Assembly: GCF_026126425.1 (NCBI RefSeq)
Contig: NZ_JAFMPW010000010.1
Location: 98,138-162,137 of the forward strand
Source of the DNA: Muriicola sp. Z0-33
GTDB lineage: Bacteria; Bacteroidota; Bacteroidia; Flavobacteriales; Flavobacteriaceae
Length of the DNA: 64,000 nt
Direction: 5' to 3'
In this document: piece by piece, positions 44,272 to 52,749 of the stretch
Layout of the letters: each line of letters begins with the position of its first letter
Numbering within the stretch: position 1 is the first letter of the stretch
Translations under genes and position numbers: made by a program
The notes under the pieces: generated by a model
The model's input: the letters and a program-made list of their open reading frames with translations, nothing else
What the model was told of the DNA's origin: nothing
Database searches by the model: none

Positions 44272-44842
44272 ATTGCCTGATCATTTCGGGTTCTGCCGTA
44301 TTACTTAAAACTTCGGCCAGTCTGGATCTGCTTCTGAACAATCGTACTTTTACGTTATTCGGTGTCAGGTCCATCACTTTTGCTATTTCCTTCAAAGATA
44401 ACTCTTCAAAATAATACAGTGTAATAATTACACTGTCATCGGGTGCCAATGTCTCCATGGCCTCCCTGATCATTTGTGTTCTTTCTGTGGATTCCAGTGC
44501 GTCCAGGGTTCCTTCCAGAGCAGCAACATCGTATTCCTCAGAGATATCAATGGTGGAAGTTCTTACCTTCCTCTTATTTTTTTTTAAATAGTCCAGGCTC
44601 CGGTAATATGCAATTTTATAGAGCCAGGTAGAGAATTTAGCCTCTCCTTTATAGGTATTTAAGGCAGTAAATGCCTTTAAAAAAACGTCTTGTGCAACTT
44701 CTTCTGCATCCTCCTTTATCCCTACCATTTTAAACGCCAGGGTATACACCATATGTTTATAGCGCTCTATCAGTACTTCAAAAGCGTGGGTATCCCCGGA
44801 TAGCACCCTATCTATATATTGTTGGTCGTGGTTGTTGCTCAT
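44258..44842 (-). CDS. ECF RNA polymerase sigma factor (RpoE-like)
   Basis: A sigma factor of about 194 residues. Region 2 runs from AFEVLIERYKHMVYTLAFKM through AEEVAQDVFLKAF and the DNA-binding FSTWLYKIAYYRSLDYLK. Region 4 is around residues 130-180 (LYYFEELSLKEIAKVMDL, NNVKVRLFRSRSRL). The ATG at 44840-44842 is preferred over one at 44851 because a promoter-like CGTCATA ends only 2 nt from the latter. Twin promoter elements suggest that it activates itself and the divergent DUF6249 gene. Confidence 0.93.
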   Translation of the reverse strand: MSNNHDQQYIDRVLSGDTHAFEVLIERYKHMVYTLAFKMVGIKEDAEEVAQDVFLKAFTALNTYKGEAKFSTWLYKIAYYRSLDYLKKNKRKVRTSTIDISEEYDVAALEGTLDALESTERTQMIREAMETLAPDDSVIITLYYFEELSLKEIAKVMDLTPNNVKVRLFRSRSRLAEVLSNTAEPEMIRQYGSK

Positions 44843-44852
44843 TGTTGTCATA

Positions 44853-44882
44853 TATGACGCCTTGAAGGTAAAATAGGTTACA
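44853..44882 (-). promoter_or_regulatory. ECF-type autoregulatory promoter of the sigma gene
   Basis: Minus strand TGTAACCT (44882-44875), 15-nt spacer, CGTCATA (44859-44853). It is a near-exact mirror of the element at 44916-44945. It would give the sigma mRNA a very short leader. Confidence 0.58.
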
Positions 44883-44915
44883 GTAATGTATAAAAAAAAA
44901 TAAAATGAGAATTTT

Positions 44916-44945
44916 TGTAACCTGTTTTAAAAAGTAGTCGTCATA
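44916..44945 (+). promoter_or_regulatory. ECF-type promoter of the DUF6249 gene
   Basis: TGTAACCT (44916-44923), 15-nt spacer, CGTCATA (44939-44945), with TTTTA directly after the first box as in its divergent twin. It ends 43 nt before the ATG at 44989. Confidence 0.6.
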
Positions 44946-44988
44946 CCCTATGAATCAAATTTTAATCAATTAAAAAACAAGTAATATT

Positions 44989-45336
44989 ATGGAAGCAGTT
45001 ATCATGGCATTAATTTTCGGTACCATTTTCGGGGTATTTTATCTCTATTTTTCAACGCGTAACAAAGAACGTCTTGCGTTAATAGAAAAAGGTGCAGACG
45101 CCAGTATTTTTGCAAAAGGAAGAAGTAAGGGTGTGGCACCTTTTTGGAAAATATTTATCCTTAACCTGGCATTGTTGCTTATAAGTATTGGAGTAGCCAT
45201 CTTTCTTGCCTCAATATTAGCGTACAATTTAGGTATGGATGAGGAAGTAGCCTTTCCCGGAACAATTTTCTTAATGGCCGGAATAGGACTTTTTGTAGGA
45301 TTTACGATGACCAAAAAACTGGATAACGAAGAATAA
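44989..45336 (+). CDS. DUF6249-type small membrane protein
   Basis: A 115-residue membrane protein with three hydrophobic segments: about 3-20 (VIMALIFGTIFGVFYLYF), 50-75 and 87-103. A charged loop after the first helix contains NKERLALIEKGADASIF, which I associate with DUF6249 proteins found beside ECF sigma genes. It is divergent from the sigma gene under a matching promoter element, so it probably belongs to that regulon. It could be a further sensor or an effector; the function is unknown. Confidence 0.8.
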   Translation: MEAVIMALIFGTIFGVFYLYFSTRNKERLALIEKGADASIFAKGRSKGVAPFWKIFILNLALLLISIGVAIFLASILAYNLGMDEEVAFPGTIFLMAGIGLFVGFTMTKKLDNEE

Positions 45337-45360
45337 TTCTCAAATAGATTCTTAAAAAGC

Positions 45361-45393
45361 AAAAACCATCACTTTTATTAGTGATGGTTTTTT
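45361..45393 (+). terminator. Terminator after the DUF6249 gene
   Basis: Perfect 13-bp stem AAAAACCATCACT, loop TTTATT, AGTGATGGTTTTT, followed by further T residues. It lies 25 bp after the stop codon. Confidence 0.87.
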
Positions 45394-45404
45394 AATTTTA
45401 TATC

Positions 45405-46037
45405 ATGAAAGTTATTGCAGCCAATATTGGGAAACCAACTGTTATTCAATGGAAAGGAAAGGAAGAAATCACCGGAATCTTCAAATATCCGGTTACTAAG
45501 GCTATTGAATTAGGAACCGAGGTGGTTGCAAATGATACTGTAGCTAACAGGGCAGTCCATGGGGGAGAATACAAAGCTTGTTATCTCTTTTCGGCAGATG
45601 AATACACTTACTGGAAAAATTTATATCCGGATCTGTCCTGGGATTGGGGCATGTTTGGAGAAAACCTCAGTGTTCAGGATCTGGATGAAGCCAGCATACG
45701 CATTGGCAATGTCTATAAAGTGGGATCTGCTTTGGTGCAGATTTCCCAACCCAGGGAACCTTGCTATAAATTAGGTGTAAGATTTGGATCTCAGGGAATA
45801 ATCCAACAATTCATAGACCGGGGTTACCCGGGCACTTATGTTAGAATACTCCAAAAAGGCAACGTAAAAGCCGGTGACCATTTGGAATTGATCGAGGAAG
45901 CGGACAACCCCCTTACCATCCAGCAATTTTATCAGCTACTATTTAGCAGGGAAAAAGATAAGCAACATTTAAAATTAGCTATTGAGAATACAGCCTTACC
46001 AGAAGCTAAAAGGGAAAAACTAAAAAGGTGGTTATAA
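45405..46037 (+). CDS. MOSC-domain protein (YiiM-like)
   Basis: A 210-residue cytoplasmic protein of the MOSC family, with the conserved cysteine in SQPREPCYKLGVRFG near residue 124, and the opening VIAANIGKPTVIQWKGKEE. The layout matches E. coli YiiM, which detoxifies N-hydroxylated bases with a molybdenum cofactor: a MOSC barrel and then a short three-helix tail (LTIQQFYQLLFSR). It probably transfers or uses a molybdenum-bound sulfur ligand. Its stop codon overlaps the T-tract of the convergent terminator. Confidence 0.9.
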   Translation: MKVIAANIGKPTVIQWKGKEEITGIFKYPVTKAIELGTEVVANDTVANRAVHGGEYKACYLFSADEYTYWKNLYPDLSWDWGMFGENLSVQDLDEASIRIGNVYKVGSALVQISQPREPCYKLGVRFGSQGIIQQFIDRGYPGTYVRILQKGNVKAGDHLELIEEADNPLTIQQFYQLLFSREKDKQHLKLAIENTALPEAKREKLKRWL

Positions 46038-46059
46038 AAAAGGGGGGCTTTCGCCCCCC
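46036..46059 (-). terminator. Terminator for the leftward small ORF and secreted-protein transcript
   Basis: On the minus strand GGGGGGC, GAAA tetraloop, GCCCCCC and six T residues. It is a strong intrinsic terminator that overlaps the stop codon of the convergent MOSC gene. The plus-strand direction lacks a T-tract. Confidence 0.85.
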
Positions 46060-46093
46060 ACTCATTTACTAAAAAATTAACTAAACTACTAAA

Positions 46094-46207
46094 CTAATTG
46101 GTGTAATTCCTTACCGCTGTCCAGCTGACTCTCTTACTGTTCTTAAAACTAGAGAAGAAAGTATACTGCCTGGCGTTGGTAGGCGATTTACTATTTGCTG
46201 TTCTCAT
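46094..46207 (-). CDS. Candidate 37-residue basic small protein
   Basis: An ATG-started frame of 37 codons, MRTANSKSPTNARQYTFF followed by a second half ending AVRNYTN. It contains seven Arg/Lys and no acidic residue, with several aromatic residues in the last half. An AT-rich leader of flavobacterial type (AACAATAATAGA) precedes it, and a strong terminator ends the unit 35 bp after its stop codon. It lies 35 bp downstream of the secreted 194-residue protein, so it may be co-transcribed with it or be a 3'-UTR-encoded protein. A frame of this length could arise by chance. Confidence 0.4.
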   Translation of the reverse strand: MRTANSKSPTNARQYTFFSSFKNSKRVSWTAVRNYTN

Positions 46208-46242
46208 TCTATTATTGTTTTATTGTTATTATAGCTTTGTAA

Positions 46243-46827
46243 CTACTTAACGAGGACATATTCATAGTACACATCATTATTGTCCTTGACAACAACCATG
46301 TATCTGTCTTCATAAGCTTTTTCAAAATTGAATGCCTTTTCAATAATGCTTTCATCCTCAATGGTTTCCTTGAAAACCACTCGGTCACTACTATCGATTA
46401 CCTTAATATCTACCTTATTTTCATCAAGGTTCAGAAGGTTAAGGAAAAGCCTATCTCCTTTCTTTCTGAAAACGGGTTTTGCCTTCTCACTTTTATCAAC
46501 AAGAATCAGTTCACTTTCATTTACACTCAAAGTATAAACATAAAGTTTAATGGCATTTTCCGTAGAAAAGTAATAGCGTCCGTTTGGAAGGGCAGATAAA
46601 TTGAACCTTTTGGCATAATTACCCAAAGACACTTTATCTTTAAAAATCACATTATCATTATCATCAATTAATTTGATGTAAGTTTCCTTCGCTTTAGCAT
46701 CCATTTGGAACACCAGACTTTTTTCGGCTCCTTTAGAAATAAGTTTAACATTTGGTTCTTTGGCCATACCTACAGCTACTGTAAATAAGAGGCCTGCTAC
46801 TGTACTTAATTTAATCACTGTCTTCAT
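46243..46827 (-). CDS. Secreted protein of unknown function
   Basis: A 194-residue exported protein with a signal peptide (LSTVAGLLFTVAVGMA, cleaved near residue 22). The mature part is two similar beta-rich halves: each has an EKSLVFQMD- or RKKGDRLFLNL-like strand and a following K(V/I)xDSxDxVxF(K/T)E strand, as in Ig-like or Por-secretion-type sandwich repeats. No lipobox. Function unknown. It shares the 216-bp intergenic region 46828-47043 with the divergent AraC-type regulator, which could control it. Confidence 0.75.
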   Translation of the reverse strand: MKTVIKLSTVAGLLFTVAVGMAKEPNVKLISKGAEKSLVFQMDAKAKETYIKLIDDNDNVIFKDKVSLGNYAKRFNLSALPNGRYYFSTENAIKLYVYTLSVNESELILVDKSEKAKPVFRKKGDRLFLNLLNLDENKVDIKVIDSSDRVVFKETIEDESIIEKAFNFEKAYEDRYMVVVKDNNDVYYEYVLVK

Positions 46828-46864
46828 AACATTTGAATTTTAAGATTGATAAATAAATCTGGTA

Positions 46865-46872
46865 CAAACCTA
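46865..46872 (-). promoter_or_regulatory. Putative -7 element of the secreted-protein gene
   Basis: TAGGTTTG on the minus strand (TAnnTTTG), 37 nt before the ATG at 46827. The nearest upstream TTG is further than usual. Confidence 0.33.
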
Positions 46873-46956
46873 CTGCCGAAATCCTTCTCTAACTACAGCA
46901 AAATTTTCCAATTTATATGCTATTTTATCTAACAAGTAGGTTAAATTAGTGTTAAG

Positions 46957-46990
46957 GGGTAATTTTGTACATATTTTGGGTAATTTTGTA
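46957..46990 (+). promoter_or_regulatory. 21-bp tandem repeat operator or promoter ahead of araC
   Basis: GGGTAATTTTGTA occurs at 46957-46969 and again at 46978-46990, a period of exactly 21 bp, that is two helical turns. Each copy contains TAATTTTG, a perfect TAnnTTTG -7 box. Paired direct repeats on one helix face are typical AraC-family binding sites. The second copy ends 53 bp before the araC ATG. Confidence 0.5.
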
Positions 46991-47043
46991 AAGCTCTAGT
47001 CCAAAAGTCATTCTTAATTTTATATAAAAATTGCACCTTATAA

Positions 47044-47919
47044 ATGATTAAGCAGAAACCTATATTAGAAGCGATTGATACTAATTTTGAACATTCTTTC
47101 CTGTATCAAAAATTCGATGCTTCGAAAAGAAATGAAAACAATGCCTGGCACTACCACCCGGAGATAGAATTGGTATATGTCAACGGAGGCTCTGGGAAAC
47201 GGCAAATTGGGAGTAATCTTTCTTATTACACCAACGGAACGTTGATTTTAGTTGGCAGTAATTTACCTCATTGCGGCTTTACCGATAAACTTACTGGAAA
47301 CAAAAGTGAAACGGTGGTCCAAATGAAAACAGATTTCCTGGGTACAGAGTTTTTTGAAATCCCGGAAATGAAGAAAATCCAGAATCTTTTTGAGATATCT
47401 AATGGAGGAATTGTGTTTTTTGGGAATACGAAACAAGAGCTCGGTGCAAAAATGGAATTTCTGGAGCATCAGTCCAATTTCAACCGCCTGCTATCCATAC
47501 TCGACATATTAAACGGTCTTGCCAATACCGAAGAAATGAGAATCCTGAATGCCAATGGGTTTTCAATGGAAACCGGTGTTAAAGACAATGACCGTATCAA
47601 TATAGTCTTTAATCATGTTAAAAATAATTTCAAAGAGGAAATTCCCCTTAAGGAAATCTCCGATCTGGCGAGTATGACTGTCCCTTCTTTTTGCAGGTAT
47701 TTCAAAAAAATCACCAATAAAACTTTTATCCAATTTTTAAATGAGTACCGCCTGGTGCATGCCTCCAAACTCCTGGCCGAAAAGCCCATAAGTATCACCG
47801 AGGTTTGTTTTGAAAGTGGTTTTAATAATTTCTCGCATTTTAACAGGTCGTTTAAAGCATTTACAGGGCTTAACCCATCAGAGTATAGAAACCAACTAAA
47901 ATCCGTATTACAGCAGTGA
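47044..47919 (+). CDS. AraC-family transcriptional regulator
   Basis: A 291-residue DNA-binding regulator. The N-terminal cupin-like sensor has WHYHPEIELVYVNGGSG at residues 36-52. The C-terminal double helix-turn-helix covers about 190-287 (LKEISDLASMTVPSFCRYFKK, SITEVCFESGFNNFSHFNRSF). Such cupin-AraC proteins usually sense sugars. Its stop overlaps the GTG start of the AlkB-like gene. Direct repeats 21 bp apart in front of it could be its own operator, also reaching the divergent secreted-protein gene. Confidence 0.93.
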   Translation: MIKQKPILEAIDTNFEHSFLYQKFDASKRNENNAWHYHPEIELVYVNGGSGKRQIGSNLSYYTNGTLILVGSNLPHCGFTDKLTGNKSETVVQMKTDFLGTEFFEIPEMKKIQNLFEISNGGIVFFGNTKQELGAKMEFLEHQSNFNRLLSILDILNGLANTEEMRILNANGFSMETGVKDNDRINIVFNHVKNNFKEEIPLKEISDLASMTVPSFCRYFKKITNKTFIQFLNEYRLVHASKLLAEKPISITEVCFESGFNNFSHFNRSFKAFTGLNPSEYRNQLKSVLQQ

Positions 47920-48515
47920 GATTATTTCCCAGAAGTATCCAAAGATTAAAATTACCTGAAAGTAGCATAAGTTATTATCCTGGATTTTTCACCACAGAAG
48001 AGGCAGATCATTATTTAAGAAAATTTATGACCGATGTACTGTGGCAACAAGATGATATTACCGTATTCGGCAAAGCCTATCCACAGCCAAGACTTACGGC
48101 ACTTTACGCAAACAATGAGAATTCTTATTCCTATTCCAATGTGGTCATGGAACCGCATCCGTTTACGGAAGAATTATATAATATCAAACAGCGGCTAAAA
48201 GAGGTTACCCCTGCAGACTTTACAACTTGCCTGCTGAATCTTTACAGAGATGGACAAGACAGCAATGGCTGGCATGCTGATGACGAAAAAGAGCTTGGGG
48301 ATAATCCGGTTATCGCATCTGTTTCCTTCGGGCAGGAACGCTTTTTCCACTTAAGACATAAATGGGACAAAAGTCTTAAACATAAAATACTCCTGGAACA
48401 CGGAAGCCTGCTGCTGATGGCTGGTGAAACTCAACACTATTGGCAACATCAAATTCCTAAAACATCGCAAGCGGTGAGAGAAAGAATAAACCTTACTTTC
48501 AGGGTAATCCAATAA
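47916..48515 (+). CDS. AlkB-like 2-oxoglutarate/Fe(II) dioxygenase
   Basis: A 199-residue dioxygenase of the AlkB/ALKBH2-3 type that removes alkyl groups from nucleic-acid bases. The iron ligands are H120 and D122 in GWHADDE and H178 in QHYWQHQIP. The 2-oxoglutarate-binding arginines lie in RINLTFR (190 and 196). PQPRLTALYANN is the substrate-binding lid seen in the family. The GTG start at 47916 overlaps the araC stop codon by 4 bp (GTGA), so the two are co-translated. A terminator follows. Confidence 0.93.
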   Translation: MRLFPRSIQRLKLPESSISYYPGFFTTEEADHYLRKFMTDVLWQQDDITVFGKAYPQPRLTALYANNENSYSYSNVVMEPHPFTEELYNIKQRLKEVTPADFTTCLLNLYRDGQDSNGWHADDEKELGDNPVIASVSFGQERFFHLRHKWDKSLKHKILLEHGSLLLMAGETQHYWQHQIPKTSQAVRERINLTFRVIQ

Positions 48516-48548
48516 AAAAACCGCCTACTGGTAATGGACGGTTTTTTT
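48515..48548 (+). terminator. Terminator after the AlkB-like gene
   Basis: AAAACCG-CC, 10-nt loop, GG-A-CGGTTTT with a single bulge, then a T run. It immediately follows the stop codon. The next 140 bp up to the nuclease gene show no feature that I can support. Confidence 0.7.
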
Positions 48549-48690
48549 ATACCCTGAATATGTTTTGAAGATACTGTCTTTAGCGGACGGGTTACTGCGC
48601 TAATTTCCTCATATCTTACTTCAATATAACTCCAAAACCCGTGCCAACTTATAAGAATTCGTTCAGTTTCTGATTTTTAGGATTAATGGT

Positions 48691-49464
48691 TCATTTAAAC
48701 AAATCATTCAACACTTTAGCAAGCCTTAAACCCCCCTTTTGCAATTGCGTTTCTACCGTCCCCCACCATACGTAACTATATCTGTAATACAACTTCTCCC
48801 CTACTGATACGGAAGCATAAACTTCATTGGCAATTTCCTGACTTTCTTCCACCCAGTCCAAAACAGTACCCTGTTGTACTTTCTTAATTTCTTTGTTGCT
48901 TAAAGCCGGGAATTTGGAAGTTAGTTCTGAATAGCTCATTCCGTAATCATCAATCATATGTGAATCCCAGACCCTGTGTAAATTACTGCCATTATTAAAC
49001 CACTGCAGCTGAATATCATTACCACCCTTGTCTTCTAATCGGCCAACGTGCATTGGCTGATGCAGATCACCAACTAAATGTATCAACATCTTAAGGTAGA
49101 ATGATTTTTCATTAGGGCTACTATTTGGGTCTTTCACAATTCGGATACATTCGCGAATACCCATAACAATATCTCCATATGGACTTACCGGGGAATCTCC
49201 GTACTTTTCATCAGCGGGAAAATTAACATAATGCCAGGCGCTGAACTTCCTGTAGGTGCTGTCAGATTTAATTTCATCAGCAAAATTGGCAACCGCGGCA
49301 AGACTCTGCCCATCCAACAAATCTTTAAGTGCCCTTTTGGTTTTATTGGTCAGGTGTTCCTGAGCAACTTCTCCAACTACTCTATGCCCTGTCTTGGCCC
49401 AATACGGAGAATGAGAAAAGGTGAACTGACAAACAAAAAATACAAGTAAAACAGATAATTTCAT
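48691..49464 (-). CDS. Secreted S1/P1-type nuclease
   Basis: A 257-residue zinc nuclease that degrades single-stranded nucleic acids outside the cytoplasm. A signal peptide (LSVLLVFFVCQFTFS) precedes a conserved tryptophan in PYWAKTGHRVVGEVA (W22, H27), which in homologues becomes the mature N terminus and a zinc ligand. The further ligands lie in HLVGDLHQPMHVG and KGGNDIQLQWF. It is a typical scavenging enzyme for phosphate or nucleosides. It is divergent from the PBP1A gene. Confidence 0.93.
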   Translation of the reverse strand: MKLSVLLVFFVCQFTFSHSPYWAKTGHRVVGEVAQEHLTNKTKRALKDLLDGQSLAAVANFADEIKSDSTYRKFSAWHYVNFPADEKYGDSPVSPYGDIVMGIRECIRIVKDPNSSPNEKSFYLKMLIHLVGDLHQPMHVGRLEDKGGNDIQLQWFNNGSNLHRVWDSHMIDDYGMSYSELTSKFPALSNKEIKKVQQGTVLDWVEESQEIANEVYASVSVGEKLYYRYSYVWWGTVETQLQKGGLRLAKVLNDLFK

Positions 49465-49570
49465 GCGATCATGATTTTTTTCAAAAATAGGAAATGGGGC
49501 ATTAAGGTATTGTTAAAAAAACATCTGATTATCTAATTTTATTTGATATTGCGAATTAAATAGTACGCCC

Positions 49571-51811
49571 TTGATTTTTAAAAGAATTAAACCCGCATTT
49601 CTGAGATATCTCCTGTACATTTTTGGTTCAGGAGCCCTAATAATCTTTCTATTTATTCTCAGTATCTATATAGGAGCTTGGGGCAAATTGCCAAATAAAG
49701 ATCAATTAACCGATTTTAAGTATCAAAAAGCCTCTGAAGTATTTTCGGCAGATAGTGTTTTAATTGGTAAATACTATCTATACGACCGCCAACCAATTGC
49801 TTTTAGCCAAATGCCAGATCACCTTATAAAAGCTTTGGTAGCTATTGAGGACGAAAGGTTTTATGAGCACTCCGGTGTAGATTACAGAAGTCTTGCAAGA
49901 GTAACTATAAAAACGGTACTCCTGCAAGATCAAAAATCAGGGGGAGGCAGCACCATAAGCCAGCAGTTGGCAAAAAACCTCTACCCCAGAGAAAACAAAG
50001 GCAAACTAGGGCTTGTGGTCAGTAAGATCAAGGAAATGTTTATTGCTAAAAGGCTTGAGTCTGCATTTACTAAAGAAGAGGTACTTCAGCACTATTTAAA
50101 TACAGTGTCTTTTGGCGATAATACATTTGGGGTAGAAAGCGCGGCATTAAAGTTTTTCAGTACTCAGGCAAATAACCTGAAGATTGAAGAGGCGGCTGTG
50201 CTGATAGGCATGCTAAAAGCCACCTACAGTTATAACCCCAGAGTGTTTCCTGCAACCAGCCTAAACAGAAGAAATCTGGTATTGCGGTCTATGTATCTAA
50301 ACGGGTATTTGGAAAAGAGACTGAAAGACAGTCTGATAGCCCTGCCTCTAAATTTAAAGTACAAGGCCTATGATTACAATGAAGGCATAGCGCCCTATTT
50401 CAGAGAAGAAGTCCGTAAGCAATTGCTAAAATGGAACAAAACACGAAAAGAGGAGCAACAGTACAATATATACACTTCCGGATTAAAAATATATACTACC
50501 CTTAATTACAAAATGCAACATTTGGCCGAGGAAGTAATGAAGCGTCATATGAGCAACTTGCAACAGCGTTTTGAAGTAAGCTACGGCAATAACGGCCCCT
50601 GGAATACAGATAAGCAACTTATAGATAAAGCAGTACGTAGTTCATCTGCTTATAAGAAATTAATTGCTAACGGATTAAATCATAAGCAGGCCTGGGATAG
50701 CCTTAGTTATAAAAAAACAATCACCTTATCCTCCTGGGCCGGAGATAAGATAGTTGAGGGAAGCACTATTGATAGTATTCAGCATTACTTAAAATTCTTA
50801 AATACAGGTTCCTTATCACTGGATCCAAAGAGTGGTGCCGTACAAACATGGATTGGTGGGATCAACTTTAAGCGGTTTAAATATGATCATGTTGCCCAAA
50901 GCAGAAGGCAAGTAGGTTCTACTTTTAAGCCCATTTTGTATACAGCAGCACTGGAAGCCGGTATTTCACCCTGTACTTATTTTTCTGCCAGAGAAGTAGC
51001 GTATAAGAATCTTGAAGACTGGTCCCCGGGGAATTCCAGTAAAAAAGATGAAGTCTTTTTAAATTATTCGATGGAGGAAGCCCTGAGTAATTCTGTCAAT
51101 ACCGTTGCGGTAAAACTCCTTGAGCAGACAGGTATAGAGCCAGTATTGAAACAGGCCAAAGCCATGGGTATTATTTCAGAGCAACCAAAACTACCTTCAT
51201 TAGCGCTGGGCACAGGGGAAATATACGTAAACGAACTCGCAGGCGCCTATACCAGCTTTCTAAATGATGGTAAGGCCGTTCGCCCTTATGTAATCCAAAC
51301 CATTACTGATCAGAACGACTCTATTTTAGGCAATTTTAGTCCAAAAATGGCTCAAAACAGTGCATTTTCAATTAAAAACGGCCAAATTATGTTAGAAATG
51401 ATGAAATCTACTATTAACAGTGGAACCGCTTCAAGAATCAGAGCTACCTACAAATTAAATAATGAAATTGCAGGAAAAACCGGTACAACTCAGGATAATA
51501 AAGATGCCTGGTTTGTTGCCCTGACTCCAAAGTTGGTGCATGTGTCATGGGTAGGCCTGGATAATCATGAGATTGGTTTTAGAAGCACTGCTCTTGGTCA
51601 GGGGGCAAATGCCGCACTGCCTCTTTTTGCGTTGTTTATGCAAGAGCTCAATAAGGATTCGGAATTCAATCATATCACCAGGGCCAAATTTCCACAACCC
51701 AATGATGAAGTCTTTGATCTCCTGGATTGTGAACCAGTTAAAAGGGATGGTTTCTTTAAACGCCTATTCAGCAATCCAAAAAAGAAGAAGACCAGAAAAT
51801 TCAGGAGCTGA
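49571..51811 (+). CDS. Penicillin-binding protein 1A (bifunctional)
   Basis: A 746-residue class A PBP that polymerises and cross-links peptidoglycan. A membrane anchor at about 13-33 is followed by the GT51 glycosyltransferase (Glu93 in AIEDERFYEHSG; GGGSTISQQLAKNLY). The transpeptidase domain has S450TFK453, S508VN510 and K636TG638, all intact. The tail is strongly basic. The start is TTG at 49571, directly before the basic-hydrophobic anchor; no ATG lies close. It is divergent from the nuclease gene and 75 bp upstream of the SPFH operon. Confidence 0.93.
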   Translation: MIFKRIKPAFLRYLLYIFGSGALIIFLFILSIYIGAWGKLPNKDQLTDFKYQKASEVFSADSVLIGKYYLYDRQPIAFSQMPDHLIKALVAIEDERFYEHSGVDYRSLARVTIKTVLLQDQKSGGGSTISQQLAKNLYPRENKGKLGLVVSKIKEMFIAKRLESAFTKEEVLQHYLNTVSFGDNTFGVESAALKFFSTQANNLKIEEAAVLIGMLKATYSYNPRVFPATSLNRRNLVLRSMYLNGYLEKRLKDSLIALPLNLKYKAYDYNEGIAPYFREEVRKQLLKWNKTRKEEQQYNIYTSGLKIYTTLNYKMQHLAEEVMKRHMSNLQQRFEVSYGNNGPWNTDKQLIDKAVRSSSAYKKLIANGLNHKQAWDSLSYKKTITLSSWAGDKIVEGSTIDSIQHYLKFLNTGSLSLDPKSGAVQTWIGGINFKRFKYDHVAQSRRQVGSTFKPILYTAALEAGISPCTYFSAREVAYKNLEDWSPGNSSKKDEVFLNYSMEEALSNSVNTVAVKLLEQTGIEPVLKQAKAMGIISEQPKLPSLALGTGEIYVNELAGAYTSFLNDGKAVRPYVIQTITDQNDSILGNFSPKMAQNSAFSIKNGQIMLEMMKSTINSGTASRIRATYKLNNEIAGKTGTTQDNKDAWFVALTPKLVHVSWVGLDNHEIGFRSTALGQGANAALPLFALFMQELNKDSEFNHITRAKFPQPNDEVFDLLDCEPVKRDGFFKRLFSNPKKKKTRKFRS

Positions 51812-51886
51812 GCAAAACATTTGGAAAATATAATTTATTTTGATATATTTATGATATCATTTTAATATCAGTAAATATATTTCATT

Positions 51887-52747
51887 ATGACGAACGAAAA
51901 AAACACAGTACCTATCAACGGCTACATAATGCTATTTCTTTTTTTAATCCTATTTGTAGGCGGTATCCTTACGCTGATCAGATTTGAAGCCTTCCCATCG
52001 GTACTCGCAATTGTTATTGCTGTATTTATGATTCCGGGTTTTGTGCTGGTTAACCCCAACGGCTCAAGGGTGTTACTACTTTTCGGTAAATATGTAGGCA
52101 CCATAAAAAAGAATGGCTTCTATTGGGTAAATCCGTTTTATGTTAAAAAGAAGATCTCACTTAGAGCAAGTAACTTTGATAGTGAACGCCTTAAGGTAAA
52201 TGACAAACTGGGAAATCCGGTAATGATTAGTACTATACTTGTATGGCGTGTTACAGACACCTATAAAGCGGCATTTGATGTTGATGATTACCAAAACTTT
52301 GTGCGCGTTCAGACCGATGCGGCAGTACGAAAGCTGGCAAGTATGTATCCCTACGACAACTTCGCGGATGAAGGCCTGGACGAAGACATTACCCTGCGAT
52401 CTAGTGTAAACGAAGTTAGCGAAGCCCTGGAACAGGAGGTTCAGGAAAGACTGTCTATGGCAGGTATTGAAGTGCTGGAAGCGCGAATAGGGTATTTGGC
52501 CTATGCCCAGGAGATTGCTAATGCCATGCTTAAAAGGCAACAAGCAACTGCAATTGTAGCCGCAAGGCACAAAATTGTGGAAGGAGCTGTAAGCATGGTT
52601 GATATGGCTTTGGAAGAACTTAGTAAGAAAGAGATTGTTGAACTCGATGAGGAACGAAAAGCAGCAATGGTCAGTAATTTAATGGTGGTACTATGTTCTG
52701 ATAAAGATGCCGCTCCCATAGTAAATACGGGAACTTTAAACCACTAA
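51887..52747 (+). CDS. SPFH/band-7 membrane scaffold protein
   Basis: A 286-residue protein of the stomatin/prohibitin/flotillin family. Two membrane segments (about 11-25 and 33-53) anchor it. The SPFH domain follows (FGKYVGTIKKNGFYWVNPF, VISTILVWRVTDTYKAAFDV-like). A long coiled-coil tail contains the family motif IGYLAYAQEIANAMLKRQQA. Such proteins form ring-shaped membrane scaffolds that organise proteases and other complexes. It starts a tight trio: the next gene begins 2 bp after its stop codon. Confidence 0.92.
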   Translation: MTNEKNTVPINGYIMLFLFLILFVGGILTLIRFEAFPSVLAIVIAVFMIPGFVLVNPNGSRVLLLFGKYVGTIKKNGFYWVNPFYVKKKISLRASNFDSERLKVNDKLGNPVMISTILVWRVTDTYKAAFDVDDYQNFVRVQTDAAVRKLASMYPYDNFADEGLDEDITLRSSVNEVSEALEQEVQERLSMAGIEVLEARIGYLAYAQEIANAMLKRQQATAIVAARHKIVEGAVSMVDMALEELSKKEIVELDEERKAAMVSNLMVVLCSDKDAAPIVNTGTLNH

Positions 52748-52749
52748 AC

